Shown piece by piece: positions 52,828-62,723 of a stretch of 64,000 nucleotides of DNA (position 1 is the stretch's first letter; every line of letters begins with the position of its first letter). The translations under genes were made by a program, and so were the position numbers. Where the stretch lies: the NCBI RefSeq assembly GCF_001434055.1, contig NZ_AZCZ01000013.1, positions 1 through 64,000 of the forward strand, in the 5' to 3' direction. The notes beneath the pieces are model-generated. The model was not told the DNA's origin. It ran no database searches and worked only from the letters and a program-made list of their open reading frames with translations. Origin of the DNA: Levilactobacillus parabrevis ATCC 53295. GTDB taxonomy: Bacteria; Bacillota; Bacilli; Lactobacillales; Lactobacillaceae.

Positions 52828-53928
52828 ATGGATAACGAAAAAGACATTTTAGAGGTCCGGAATCTACAAGTTAACTTCAAGACCTATGCCGGTGACGTTA
52901 AGGCCATTCGGAACGTTAGCTTTGATTTACGGAAAGGTGAAACACTTGCCATTGTTGGGGAATCTGGTTCTGGGAAATCCGTTACGACGCGGACCATCAT
53001 GGGTCTGAATGCGTCAAACGCCGATATTACCAGTGGCTCGATCGTCTACAAGGGGCAAGACCTATTGAAGAAGAGCGAGAAGGAAATGCAAGCCATTCGG
53101 GGCCAAGACATCGCCGAAATCTTCCAGGATCCAATGACTTCGTTGGACCCAACCATGAAGATTGGGCGGCAAATTGCCGAACCCTTAATGGTCCACAAGG
53201 GTATGAAGAAGGAAAAAGCCTTGGCGCAAGCCTTGGAAATGATGAAGTTAGTCGGGATCACGGATGCTGAAAACCGGATCAACGATTATCCTCACCAATT
53301 CTCTGGTGGGATGCGGCAACGGATCGTGATTGCGATTGCGTTGATCAACTACCCCGAGATTCTGATTGCCGATGAACCAACGACTGCTTTGGATGTAACC
53401 ATTCAGTCACAGATCCTGCATCTGATGAAGGAACTACAAGACAAGATTTCAACGTCGATCATCTTCATCACCCATGATTTAGGGGTGGTTGCCGGAATGG
53501 CCGACCGGGTCGCCGTCATGTACGCGGGTAAGATCGTAGAATACGGCACCGTCGATGAAGTCTTCTACAATCCTAAGCACCCGTACACGTGGGGCCTGTT
53601 GAGCTCGATGCCAACGTTGGATTCGAGTGGGGATTCCTTACCATCGATTCCCGGGACGCCACCAGACTTGCTGGATCCACCAACTGGGGATGCCTTTGCG
53701 GCTCGGAACGCTTACGCATTGAAGATCGATACGGAACAGGAGCCACCGTTCTTCAAGGTTTCCGATACGCACTATGCGGCGACTTGGCTGCTCCATCCTG
53801 ATGCACCCAAGGTAACGCCACCAGCACAGATCGTTGAACGGCAAGAGAAGTACGCGACGATGCAGAAGGCTTGGTTGAAGACCCAACAGTCAACCACACC
53901 AGTTGAAGAAGAGGAGGAACAGCAATAA
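52828..53928 (+). CDS. oppD: oligopeptide ABC transporter ATPase OppD
   Basis: 366 aa. Walker A GESGSGKSV, signature FSGGMRQR, Walker B ILIADEPTTALDVT. The extended C-terminus with oligopeptide-transporter motif (SSMPTLDSSGDSLPSIPGTPPDLLDPPTG) is complete. C-terminal Glu-rich tail. Stop overlaps the oppF start (TAATG). Confidence 0.93.
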   Translation: MDNEKDILEVRNLQVNFKTYAGDVKAIRNVSFDLRKGETLAIVGESGSGKSVTTRTIMGLNASNADITSGSIVYKGQDLLKKSEKEMQAIRGQDIAEIFQDPMTSLDPTMKIGRQIAEPLMVHKGMKKEKALAQALEMMKLVGITDAENRINDYPHQFSGGMRQRIVIAIALINYPEILIADEPTTALDVTIQSQILHLMKELQDKISTSIIFITHDLGVVAGMADRVAVMYAGKIVEYGTVDEVFYNPKHPYTWGLLSSMPTLDSSGDSLPSIPGTPPDLLDPPTGDAFAARNAYALKIDTEQEPPFFKVSDTHYAATWLLHPDAPKVTPPAQIVERQEKYATMQKAWLKTQQSTTPVEEEEEQQ

Positions 53929-54887
53929 TGGACTACGAAAATGCCGAAAAAATCCTCGAGGTCAAGCACCTCAAGCAGTACTTCAACGTGGGTAAAGCCG
54001 ATGAAGTGCGTGCCGTTGATGACATTTCATTCGATATCTACAAGGGTGAGACCTTTGGATTAGTGGGTGAATCTGGTTCAGGTAAGACCACCACTGGTCG
54101 GGCCATCATTCACCTGTATGAACCAACATCCGGTGAGATTCTGTTTGACGGTAAGAACGTTGATTCCTTTACGAGTAAGAAGGACCAACATGACTTCCGC
54201 CAAGAGATGCAGATGATCTTCCAAGATCCCTATGCCTCACTGAATCCACGGATGAAGGTCAAGGACATTGTGGCCGAGGGAATTGATATCAACCACCTCG
54301 CCAAGGACGACGCCGACCGGACCAAGCAGGTCGAAGACTTATTGGAAACGGTTGGCCTGAACAAGGACCACTCCAGTCGGTACCCCCACGAATTCTCCGG
54401 TGGGCAACGGCAACGGATCGGGATTGCGCGGGCGTTGGCTGTGAACCCCAAGTTCGTGATTGCCGATGAACCCATCTCCGCTTTGGACGTGTCGATTCAG
54501 GCGCAAGTCGTTAACTTAATGAAGAAGTTGCAACGGGAACAGGGCTTAACGTACCTGTTCATCGCCCATGACCTCTCCATGGTCAAGTACATCTCCGATC
54601 GTATCGGGGTCATGCACTATGGCCGGATGCTAGAAATCGCCGATGCCGACGAAATCTACGCCCATCCATTACACGACTACACCAAGAGTCTGCTGTCAGC
54701 CGTTCCAGTACCCGATCCAGAGTTTGAGCGGACCCGGGAAGAAATTGCTTACGACGGTAGCCAAGAAAATGACGGTAAGGAACGTCACTTGGTAGAAATC
54801 GCACCACGTCACTGGGTCCGCGCTGCGGAAGATGAAGTCTTCATGTACAAGCAACGTGCCCAGGAAGCATCATTGATTAAGGAATAG
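53928..54887 (+). CDS. oppF: oligopeptide ABC transporter ATPase OppF
   Basis: 319 aa. Walker A GESGSGKTT, signature FSGGQRQR, Walker B FVIADEPISALDVSIQ, then the C-terminal oligopeptide motif LLSAVPVPDPEFER. Forms the nucleotide-binding heterodimer with OppD. Last gene of the operon. Confidence 0.93.
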   Translation: MDYENAEKILEVKHLKQYFNVGKADEVRAVDDISFDIYKGETFGLVGESGSGKTTTGRAIIHLYEPTSGEILFDGKNVDSFTSKKDQHDFRQEMQMIFQDPYASLNPRMKVKDIVAEGIDINHLAKDDADRTKQVEDLLETVGLNKDHSSRYPHEFSGGQRQRIGIARALAVNPKFVIADEPISALDVSIQAQVVNLMKKLQREQGLTYLFIAHDLSMVKYISDRIGVMHYGRMLEIADADEIYAHPLHDYTKSLLSAVPVPDPEFERTREEIAYDGSQENDGKERHLVEIAPRHWVRAAEDEVFMYKQRAQEASLIKE

Positions 54888-54962
54888 AGTGTGGAGCGAG
54901 GCGGTAACCGGCTGCCTCGCGGAACACGTTTCGGCAGCATAACCACGAAGAACGCTTTACGA

Positions 54963-54998
54963 AAGGTCCAAGAGCAATCCAGCTCTTGGGCCTTTTTG
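54963..54998 (+). terminator. intrinsic terminator of the opp operon
   Basis: AGGTCCAAGAG/CTCTTGGGCCT with T5. Confidence 0.85.
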
Positions 54999-55020
54999 CT
55001 GTCGTCAAAAGCTAAAGTCA

Positions 55021-55212
55021 GTCGTCTGCGGCTGTCAGGGACTCCGCCTGCTGTGGGGACCGGTCCAAGCCAAAGAGCGGTCTTGGACCTCGACTTGAAA
55101 CCTCGCGAGGACCACGAGTTTCCAAGCTCGTCCCATGGCGTAAGAACGGGAAAAATCGAGCGCCCGTCCTAACGCCATCGTCACGGCCGGCTACACCCTG
55201 ACCTACTCCGGC
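55021..55212 (+). repeat. A-type cloverleaf intergenic repeat (copy 10)
   Basis: GTCTGCGGCTGTCAGGGA left end, TACACCCTGACCTACTCCGGC right end. Hairpins GGTCCAAGCC/GTCTTGGACC, CTTGAAACCTCG/CGAGTTTCCAAG, GATGGCGTTAGGACGGG type. Located after the opp terminator rather than before it. From here to 55489 no feature is recognised. Confidence 0.8.
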
Positions 55213-55489
55213 TAAGCTAAACTTTAACTTTAAACGCTGGCGATCCTAATGTCTGAGGGGGAGTCTATTAGAAATAGTCCTTACACTTACTACCAATGTA
55301 ATTTTTACAGATCTAGTCGCATGAAAGACGCGACCTTTAGTAGAACTTAATTTTTAAGGTGGCTAGTTGTTCGACTAGCCAAACGTAAATTGGCGTTGAA
55401 ACCAGCGTTAACTGGCGGGTTCACGAGCATCGAGACTGCGTAGGGTGGGTCCCTGAATGATGACTCGCCGCAACTGCCATTACGCCAAA

Positions 55490-55524
55490 CAAAAAACGCC
55501 AAACCAGCGAGTGGTTTGGCGTTC
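55490..55524 (-). terminator. intrinsic terminator of the phosphatase gene
   Basis: Minus strand AACGCCAAACCA/TGGTTTGGCGTT followed by T6. Confidence 0.85.
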
Positions 55525-55550
55525 AGTGATTTTATTTGCAAGCGGGGAGC

Positions 55551-56210
55551 CTAAAGCACGGGACCCTCAGAATTGTTGTAGTAGTCGACGTGATACTGGC
55601 CATCGGTGACAGTCAGCTTGGTGATACTGCCGTTGTCGACGGGAACTGAGATGTCGATGTCGGAGAACTTGGAGACCGTACTCCGGATGGTCGTGCTGTG
55701 TGTGGCAATCATGATCTTATCGCCATCGTTAGCCGCAGCCACCACGCGGTCGAAGCCGGGTTGAAGGCGAGCCCAGAAGGCAGCGTTGTCCTCGGCATCG
55801 CCGTAAGGGTCTTGGGCGTGGAACATGTCCTTGGTCTTCTCAATCGTCAGACCGGCAATCATGTCATCAAAGGTGTGGAACCCCTTGGGACTGCCGACCG
55901 TGTGCCAGGTTTCGCCTTCGTCCATCCCCTCGAAGAATCCGAAGCTTTCTTCACGGAAAGCGGGTTCAGTCTGAAGGGCGCTCTGGTCGAGTGAATTAGC
56001 GGCAAGGATGATGTCTGCGGTGCGTTGCGCCCGCGACATATCGCTGGCATAGGCTGCCGCAAAAGGAATATCGGCTAGCCGTTCACCGGCGCGTTTGGCA
56101 TCGGCCAGGCCCTTGTCGGTCAACGGGGCATCGATCCACCCCTGAATACGGAAATACTTGTTCAGAAAGGTTTGGCCGTGACGGACCAAATAAAGTTCAA
56201 CTGTCGCCAT
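55551..56210 (-). CDS. histidine phosphatase family protein (phosphoglycerate mutase-like)
   Basis: 219 aa. Catalytic RHG motif LVRHGQTFLN at residues 6-15, with later Glu (FREESFG) and His (ATHSTTIRS). Belongs to the GpmB/PhoE-like group, which are phosphatases rather than glycolytic mutases. Substrate unknown. GGAGCG precedes the ATG. Confidence 0.88.
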   Translation of the reverse strand: MATVELYLVRHGQTFLNKYFRIQGWIDAPLTDKGLADAKRAGERLADIPFAAAYASDMSRAQRTADIILAANSLDQSALQTEPAFREESFGFFEGMDEGETWHTVGSPKGFHTFDDMIAGLTIEKTKDMFHAQDPYGDAEDNAAFWARLQPGFDRVVAAANDGDKIMIATHSTTIRSTVSKFSDIDISVPVDNGSITKLTVTDGQYHVDYYNNSEGPVL

Positions 56211-56261
56211 GTCATTCGCTCCTTTAAAATTAAATTACTAGTGGTAGGCGTGACGGTAACC

Positions 56262-56450
56262 GCGCCTTACCGGGAGCCGCAAATCAATCGTGACGCGGTG
56301 GGCGGGCGCCCAGAGCCAAAAAGCGGTCTCTGGACTGACGTTAAAACCTCTGGAAAGCGAGTTTTCAACGTCCCAGTTCTCTAAGCGGTAAAGCCCACCA
56401 CTAAGAGAACTCCCACGGCTGGATTGATTTGCGGCTCCCTCACGGCTTAC
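56262..56450 (+). repeat. B-type cloverleaf intergenic repeat (copy 8)
   Basis: Ends GCGCCTTACCGGGAGCC and GGCTCCCTCACGGCTTAC; outer stem GGAGCCGCAAATCAATC/GATTGATTTGCGGCTCC (17 bp). Hairpins CCAGAGCC/GTCTCTGG, GACGTTAAAACC/GTTTTCAACGTC, GTTCTCTAAGCGG...CTAAGAGAAC. AGTGGT and ACCACT flank it. Upstream of the phosphatase gene, oriented away. Confidence 0.85.
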
Positions 56451-56606
56451 ATTGCGGGAACCACTTCTAAATTAGCTTAGAAGTTAAAGTTATGCAGTGT
56501 GCCATTGTTTATGATTGTTTGGGGAATACTGTGTAACCTTTTATGGAATGCTGATAATGATCTATTCAACTGGATAATGATACCAACAACGAAGTGGTAG
56601 ATTATT

Positions 56607-56783
56607 AGCCGGAGAGGGTAAGGTGTCGCGCAGTGACGAGGTTCTTTGCCGGTGTTCTTCCGGCTTAGAACCTGGGCCGGATGGGAGACTTGCGGTCTTT
56701 GTAAGGCTCCCATTCGCCTCTAGAGACCGTTCTCTGGCTCTAGAGGGTCGCCCCACAGCGCGACGCCTTGCCATCGTAGGCGG
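56607..56783 (-). repeat. A/B-intermediate cloverleaf intergenic repeat
   Basis: A-like end AGCCGGAGAG but its own outer stem GGTAAGGTGTCGCGC/GCGCGACGCCTTGCC. Hairpins GGTTCT..CCGG/CCGG..AGAACC, ATGGGAG..CTTACAAAG-type arm closing with CTCCCAT, and TCTAGAGACCG/GGCTCTAGAG (B-like). In sense 40 bp 3' of the antiporter gene. Confidence 0.8.
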
Positions 56784-56823
56784 TTAATCGTCCCCGCAAG
56801 TTGCGGGTATCATTGTAACAGTT

Positions 56824-58680
56824 TTAATTGAGAATGCCTAGTTCGCGCCGAATTTCACGAGCCTTTTCCGGCGTGCTCGTGAAGATGATCCGGTCGTTGA
56901 ACTTCAACATGGTGCTGCCAGTCGGCCGGACAAAGTGACCGTTACGGAAGATTTGACTGATAGTGATGTCACCCACAAAGTCCAGGTTGCGAATCTGCTG
57001 GTCGGTGTAGCGGCGGTTGCGTAGCGCCACTTCGTAGACGGCAGAGGACGAGGCTGTCATCATCCGCAGGGTCGTTGGTGCTTCAATCAGGCTCCGGAGC
57101 ATGGCGATGTTGACGTTTGGTGTGTTGTAGACCTCGATCCCCAGATCGGTCAGCTCGTCCTCCCGTTCATCGAGAACGTTGCGGTCCTCGAAGCGCACGA
57201 TGACCCGGTTGACGCCGTAAGCCTTGGCCGCCTTGGCGAGCTCGTAATTTTTATTGGCATTAAAATGCCCCAGCACGACGATATCCGCGTCAAAGACGTT
57301 CTGGTCCGTGACGTAGTCGGTGTCGAGTGAATCCAGCAGGGACACGTTGACCTCGGAATTGTAGGTCTTGTAGTTGGCTTGTTTGTCGGTGTACATGCTG
57401 ATGTCATACCAGCTATCCGCCAATTGTTGGGCGACCGGCACCGTTAAGAGGTTGGTCCCAATGAAGTGGACGGTTGACTTTTTCAAGTCTTCAGCTTCAG
57501 CGGTATAGCCGGTGTTAAATAAGAGCGGTCCCAGTACACAGGTCAGGATAGCGGCCAACAGGAAGGCGCCAGACTGTTGGCTGGTAACGACCTTCATCGT
57601 TTTAGCAACTTGTAAGACGGCCAGGACCATGGTGATTGTGGCTGACGTGATCGCCATTCCAGCAAAGGCGTTACCGCGCTTGAACCGTAGCCGCAGAATG
57701 AAGTAGACCGCGGCTTTGGCGAGTAGGTAGGCGACGAGAAAGGCGGGAATCAGGAGCAGTGTGGCGGAGTCGGAGAGCAGCGTCCGCAGGTTCAGTTCGA
57801 CCCCACTCATCATGAAGAACATCGGAATAAAGAAGCCATAACCGATACCGTCCAATCGGGTCCGAGTGTCTTCTTGAGGTTGTAGAAGTTTCATGACGAT
57901 CCCAGCAACGAAAGCACCCAGAATTCCCTCAGCGCCCACGGATTCGGCGATGACCACCATGCTAAAGATCAGGAAGAAGGCTAACCGAATGTCCAGTTGC
58001 GTCGTGGACTTGTTGATCCTTTCGAAGAAGGTGAAAAACGGCTTGAATCGGCGGAACAGGATGCCGGCAGCCAGGAAGACTAGGAGCAACAGCCAGAGGG
58101 ATTTGCCCCCCTTACCGAAGATGGAGGCATAGATGGTCAGGGCAAACAGGGGAATAATTTCCCCTAACGCGGCAATCAACAGGATGGTCTGGCCAAAGGG
58201 CTTACTCAGCAGTTCTTTTTCCTTCAGCGTCGCGATGACAATCCCCAGAGAAATCGTCATGAAGATAATTGCGGCTAGCCAAGGATCCTTGAAGAGCCCA
58301 GTCCATTTGCAGATGAAGCCAAGTAGCAGTGCGCTGGCGGCCACGGCGACGTAGCTCGTGACGGCGATGAAGACCGGTGAATACTTGGGTGCACTGCCGG
58401 CAACTTTGGCGGCCAGTGGCGTCTGTGGTTGCTTGCGGCGGTTGAAGAGGCTAAAGTCGATCTCCATCCCACTGAGAAACATCAGGAAGATGACCCCGGT
58501 GTTTGATAATAAAGTTAACGTATCGTTGGTGTGAACGATATTGAAAAGACTCGGTCCCAGCATGATGCCGACTAGGATCTCCACCACGGCGGTCGGTAGC
58601 ACGGTGAGCTTGAATTTCGCCATGACTAGCGGCGTGATTAACGCGGCGGTCAGAATAATTAATAAGGAAACTTGGTCCAT
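56824..58680 (-). CDS. CPA2-type cation:proton antiporter with RCK (TrkA-N/TrkA-C) domains
   Basis: 618 aa from ATG 58680 behind GGGGGTGAC (the longer reading to 58710 has no ribosome site). Residues 1-390: eleven to thirteen hydrophobic segments of the Na+/H+ exchanger fold (KefB-like). About 400-515: a nucleotide-binding RCK domain (FIGTNLLTVPVAQQL, DADIVVLGHFNANKNY). About 530-618: TrkA-C. Likely K+ or Na+ efflux in exchange for protons, gated by nucleotide. The Gly pattern of the Rossmann loop is not canonical. Confidence 0.88.
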   Translation of the reverse strand: MDQVSLLIILTAALITPLVMAKFKLTVLPTAVVEILVGIMLGPSLFNIVHTNDTLTLLSNTGVIFLMFLSGMEIDFSLFNRRKQPQTPLAAKVAGSAPKYSPVFIAVTSYVAVAASALLLGFICKWTGLFKDPWLAAIIFMTISLGIVIATLKEKELLSKPFGQTILLIAALGEIIPLFALTIYASIFGKGGKSLWLLLLVFLAAGILFRRFKPFFTFFERINKSTTQLDIRLAFFLIFSMVVIAESVGAEGILGAFVAGIVMKLLQPQEDTRTRLDGIGYGFFIPMFFMMSGVELNLRTLLSDSATLLLIPAFLVAYLLAKAAVYFILRLRFKRGNAFAGMAITSATITMVLAVLQVAKTMKVVTSQQSGAFLLAAILTCVLGPLLFNTGYTAEAEDLKKSTVHFIGTNLLTVPVAQQLADSWYDISMYTDKQANYKTYNSEVNVSLLDSLDTDYVTDQNVFDADIVVLGHFNANKNYELAKAAKAYGVNRVIVRFEDRNVLDEREDELTDLGIEVYNTPNVNIAMLRSLIEAPTTLRMMTASSSAVYEVALRNRRYTDQQIRNLDFVGDITISQIFRNGHFVRPTGSTMLKFNDRIIFTSTPEKAREIRRELGILN

Positions 58681-58975
58681 AATGTCACCCCCGAAAAAAT
58701 ATCTTCTCAATTATAACAAAGTTGGGCGGAACTAGCCGACATTAAGCAGTCACATTCCTTTATTTATAGGGGGATTAAGTGTAGAATTGAAAGTCGAATT
58801 ATTAGCCTTAGCGGCGCTGAATCCGGGGGAGCGTAAGCGGTATCGGTGAAAATGAGGGGCCTGCAAAGTGAGGCCCGTCAGCCATTGACCCTGACGGTCT
58901 ACATAGGCGGCGTTAAGAGATGATGATTAGGTATTTCACGACTAGGTTGCCCGGTTAATTCGAGGAGGGATTGGC
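58681..58975. other. divergent promoter region; possible degenerate repeat remnant
   Basis: CGGTGAAAATGAGGGGCCTG (58844-58863) resembles the left end of B-type repeats but no matching right half follows. GGGCCT/AGGCCC and CTGAC/GTCAG hairpins lie at 58857-58900. No gene. Confidence 0.35.
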
Positions 58976-61270
58976 TTGCCAGATTCAATTAAGGCTCATG
59001 AGCAAGAACATTTAGATGCAGTGGTCGCGAAGATCAAGGTCGCGCAGACTGAATCCAAGAAGCGGATCGATTCTGCCGAGGATGATGAGGCAGGGATTCG
59101 CAAGAACTTTGTCAACGACTTACGGATCAAGACGGACAGTTACGAAGGTATTCTGGAAACGGCGCTATCCGTGCGTCAACAACAACAGATGTTGGCCGAA
59201 CGGCAGAATAGCTGGCAACACGCCACAACTGAACTGTCGACGCTGAAACGTTTGGAGAAGAAGGCCTACTTTGCCCGTATCGATTTTCAAGAAGGGGCCA
59301 AGTCAAAGCCGGAAACCATCTACATTGGTCTGGGATCATTTTCCGATTCTCCCGACCATTTTCTGATCTACGACTGGCGGGCACCCATTTCCAGTATCTA
59401 CTACGATGGCGAGTTGGGTGACGTCAGCTATCAGACGCCCGATGGTGAACAGACCGTGGACGTCCAGCTCAAGCGGCAATTCCAGATTGAAGATGGCACG
59501 ATCATTACGCTCTACGACACCGACCAAACGGTGACTGACCAGATGCTGCTGTCCGCGTTGAGCGAGCACTCCGATACCAAGATGAAGAGTATCGTGACGA
59601 CCATTCAGAAGGAACAAAACCGAATTATTCGAGACACCGGTTCCGACCTGCTGTTCGTGCAGGGGGCCGCGGGGTCTGGGAAGACGGCGGCGATTCTGCA
59701 ACGGGTCGCTTACCTGCTGTACCGTTACCGGGGTCATTTGACGGCCGGCCAAGTCATGCTGTTCTCGCCGAACCAACTGTTCAACGACTACATCGACCAG
59801 GTCTTGCCAGAACTCGGTGAGCACAACATGGTTCAGATGACGTACTACCAGTACGCTGGCCGTCGCTTGCCGAAGATCGACGTGGAAACACTGGCCCAAC
59901 GGTTTGGCGAAAATAATACGCCTGCTCAGAAGCGTATCAGCCGCCTGAAGGGGAGCTTGGAGTTCTTCGACGCCGTGACCGGTTACGCCGACCATTTGGA
60001 AAGCACCGATATGGTCTTCAGAAATATTAAATTCAACGGGAAAGTCTTTATCCCGAAAGAAAAAATTCAAGAAATTTATTACAGCTTTAACCGCAACTAT
60101 CACTTGGCCAACCGGCTACAGGCGACGAAGGAATCATTGATTCGAATCCTCAATCGGCGGATCTCCAGTGAAATGAAGACCAAGTGGGTTGAAGAGACGA
60201 TTCAGGATCTCGACCGTGAACATCTGAATGCGTTGTACGGGGATGAACCGCGGGAGTTTGAATCTGCCGACAAGGAATTTCAGTTCTTAGCGCGGAAGGT
60301 CGTCATGCAGGCGTTTAGCCCAATTCGTAAGGCTATCGTGCGGGCCCGATTCCTGAGTATCAATAACCAGTACGTGCACATGCTACGGGACGTGCCGAAC
60401 CGCATTGAGCTGAGTGACTATCACATCAGCATGGCGGATTGGCAGGCTAGTGTGGAAGAGTCTGTGGCCAAGTTGCGCGATCACAGTATGCAGTTGGTTG
60501 ATACCACGCCGTACCTGTATCTCTACGATAAGATGACCGGGAAGTCCGGCGAGCGCGACATGCGTTACGTCTTCCTGGATGAAATTCAAGACTACAATGC
60601 CTTTCAACTGGCATTCCTGAAGTTCAGTTTTCCTCGCGCCCGTTTCACTATGCTGGGGGACCTGAATCAGGCCATCTTTACCAAGGAAAATAGCCGCACG
60701 TTGCTGCAAGAACTCAGTACGATGTTTGACCCGGATAAGACTAAGGTCGTCCAGTTAACGCAGTCGTACCGGTCGACGCAGCAGGTGACAGACTTCACCA
60801 AGCATATCTTGAAGAATGGTGAAGCAGTCACGGCCTTTGATCGTGAAGGTGAATTACCAACGGTCACGGTCGCTGCGGATGAAGCGGACGGGTTACAACG
60901 GGTCATTGACCTGGTAAAGCAAAACGACGCTGAGGACGAAACGACTGCGATTATTGGTAAGGACCTGGCAGATTGCCGGGACCTGACTGAAAAGTTGCGG
61001 GACCAAGGCGTAGCGGTCACCCTGATCCAGTCGGAAAATCAACGACTGGCACCGGGCTTGATTGTGGTGCCATCGTTCCTGGCCAAGGGGCTGGAATTCG
61101 ATGCTGTCATTGTATGGCAAGCGTCGGTCAGCCGCTTTGGGGCGGATGATGAGCGTCAGCTGCTCTACACCATTTGCTCGCGGGCGATGCATCGGCTGAG
61201 CCTGGTGGCGGTGGGCGAGGTTTCCCCACTCCTGAGCGACGTCCCAACCGATGAGTATGAAATGGTCTAA
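58976..61270 (+). CDS. helD: RNA polymerase recycling helicase HelD
   Basis: 764 aa, SF1 UvrD/Rep-like helicase fold with HelD organisation. An N-terminal coiled coil (about 1-90) reaches into RNA polymerase. Motif I is GAAGSGKTA near residue 226, motif II FLDEIQDY near 537, later QSYRSTQQ and a C-terminal motif in ICSRAMHRL. It removes stalled RNA polymerase from DNA using ATP. TTG start, 7 nt after GAGGAGG. Confidence 0.88.
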   Translation: MPDSIKAHEQEHLDAVVAKIKVAQTESKKRIDSAEDDEAGIRKNFVNDLRIKTDSYEGILETALSVRQQQQMLAERQNSWQHATTELSTLKRLEKKAYFARIDFQEGAKSKPETIYIGLGSFSDSPDHFLIYDWRAPISSIYYDGELGDVSYQTPDGEQTVDVQLKRQFQIEDGTIITLYDTDQTVTDQMLLSALSEHSDTKMKSIVTTIQKEQNRIIRDTGSDLLFVQGAAGSGKTAAILQRVAYLLYRYRGHLTAGQVMLFSPNQLFNDYIDQVLPELGEHNMVQMTYYQYAGRRLPKIDVETLAQRFGENNTPAQKRISRLKGSLEFFDAVTGYADHLESTDMVFRNIKFNGKVFIPKEKIQEIYYSFNRNYHLANRLQATKESLIRILNRRISSEMKTKWVEETIQDLDREHLNALYGDEPREFESADKEFQFLARKVVMQAFSPIRKAIVRARFLSINNQYVHMLRDVPNRIELSDYHISMADWQASVEESVAKLRDHSMQLVDTTPYLYLYDKMTGKSGERDMRYVFLDEIQDYNAFQLAFLKFSFPRARFTMLGDLNQAIFTKENSRTLLQELSTMFDPDKTKVVQLTQSYRSTQQVTDFTKHILKNGEAVTAFDREGELPTVTVAADEADGLQRVIDLVKQNDAEDETTAIIGKDLADCRDLTEKLRDQGVAVTLIQSENQRLAPGLIVVPSFLAKGLEFDAVIVWQASVSRFGADDERQLLYTICSRAMHRLSLVAVGEVSPLLSDVPTDEYEMV

Positions 61271-61282
61271 CTGCATGTGTAT

Positions 61283-61531
61283 TACGCCTTACCGGGTGTG
61301 AAAAACAGTCGCCTCCGCCTGTCAGGAATTCCACCTGCTGTGGGACCGGTGAGAGCCTGTGAAGCGGTCTCTCGCCTCGACTTGAAGCCTCGCCAGAACC
61401 GCGAGTCTTCAAGTACGTCCTGCGATGTAAGGCCGGGAAGAAACAAGCACCCGGTCTAACGTCGCTGTCACGGCTGGCTCCATCCCTGACAGGCTACGGC
61501 TAAGTGCGCTTTTCACCACCCGCACGGCTCA
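61283..61531 (+). repeat. composite repeat: A-type element nested inside B-type ends
   Basis: Outer ends ACGCCTTACCGGGTGTGAAAA (61284-61304) and TTTTCACCACCCGCACGGCTCAC (61509-61531) are those of B-type elements. Between them, 61310-61502 is an A-type element: CGCCTGTCAGG/CCTGACAGGC outer stem, GGTGAGAGCC/GTCTCTCGCC, CTTGAAGCCTCG/CGAGTCTTCAAG and GCGATGTAAGGCCGGG/CCCGGTCTAACGTCGC hairpins. 12 bp 3' of helD, in sense. Confidence 0.8.
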
Positions 61532-61788
61532 CATAGTGGTCGACCATTTCATAGCGATCGGTTGGTCGCATGGACAGTTTTGATTTAGCAATTTGATCAC
61601 AATCGAGGTCAAGCTCAGTGATGGGTTTGGCCTTTTTCTTTCGTCATTTTCTATGGCTGGGAGTGGTTGTTGAGCGGTGAAGTTGGTCGGTGAAATTGGC
61701 GTTAAACTTTCTCAGCGAACCACGAGGAATCCGCCGCTATCTGCGGTATAATGGGGCTAATTATTTCTGAAAAAGTTGAGGTGTCCCC

Positions 61789-62712
61789 ATGTCAGATCCC
61801 ATCAATTACAATGCGTTTACCCGTGCTCAGTGGCGGGCGTTTTCCGACGATGCGACGTTGCCGCTGACTCAGGAAAGCTTGCGGCAAGTTAAGGCCTTTA
61901 ATGACCGGATTTCTCTGCAAGACGTTCAGGATATTTATATTCCGTTGGTACACTTGTTGCGGTTAGAGTTCGACCATTACCAGCAACTGCAGCAGGACAA
62001 GGCCCGCTTTCTCCAACGACCGGCGCACCGGGTGCCCTTTATCATCGGCATTGCCGGGAGTGTGGCAGTCGGCAAGAGTACCACGGCCCGGTTGCTGGAA
62101 GTTTTGTTGAATCACTACTTTCAAGGACAGCGCATTCAGCTGATTACGACCGACGGGTTCCTTTACAGTAATGAAGAGCTGAAGAAACGCAATCTCATGG
62201 CGCGTAAGGGGTTCCCGGAAAGTTATGACATGGCTGGGCTAATTCGCTTCTTAAACAGCGTGAAGGCCGGTCAGTCGCTGATCAAGGCGCCAGTCTACTC
62301 GCATAAAATTTATGATATCGTGCCCGGGCAGGCCGAGTATATCGTTCATCCAGATGTGTTGATCGTGGAGGGGATTAATACCCTGCAATTACCGACCAAT
62401 GAACAGATTTATGTGAGCGATTTTACCGACTTCTCCCTGTACGTGGATGCTGATCCGGGGCTGATTGAGGACTGGTTCCTGGAACGGTTTGATTTGTTGC
62501 TGAACACGGCCTTTCAGGACCCGACCAACTACTATTATCCGTATGCGATTGGCGGACATGACCAGGCTATCGCTAAGGCCAAACAGGTGTGGCATGACAT
62601 TGACCTGAAGAATCTGGAGGAATACATTTTACCCACGCGTAATCGGGCGGATATGATTATTCACAAGACGTTCCATCACCGAGTGGACCGGTTGTTGCTA
62701 CGGAAATACTAG
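61789..62712 (+). CDS. coaA: pantothenate kinase, type I
   Basis: 307 aa. Walker A GSVAVGKST near residue 89, then TTDGFLY, RKGFPESYD and VIVEGINTLQ, all standard CoaA motifs. Phosphorylates pantothenate in the first step of CoA synthesis. GAGGTGT ribosome site; TATAAT at 61747-61752 is a likely -10. Followed after 11 bp by a GNAT gene. Confidence 0.95.
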   Translation: MSDPINYNAFTRAQWRAFSDDATLPLTQESLRQVKAFNDRISLQDVQDIYIPLVHLLRLEFDHYQQLQQDKARFLQRPAHRVPFIIGIAGSVAVGKSTTARLLEVLLNHYFQGQRIQLITTDGFLYSNEELKKRNLMARKGFPESYDMAGLIRFLNSVKAGQSLIKAPVYSHKIYDIVPGQAEYIVHPDVLIVEGINTLQLPTNEQIYVSDFTDFSLYVDADPGLIEDWFLERFDLLLNTAFQDPTNYYYPYAIGGHDQAIAKAKQVWHDIDLKNLEEYILPTRNRADMIIHKTFHHRVDRLLLRKY

Positions 62713-62723
62713 GAGGGCATGCG

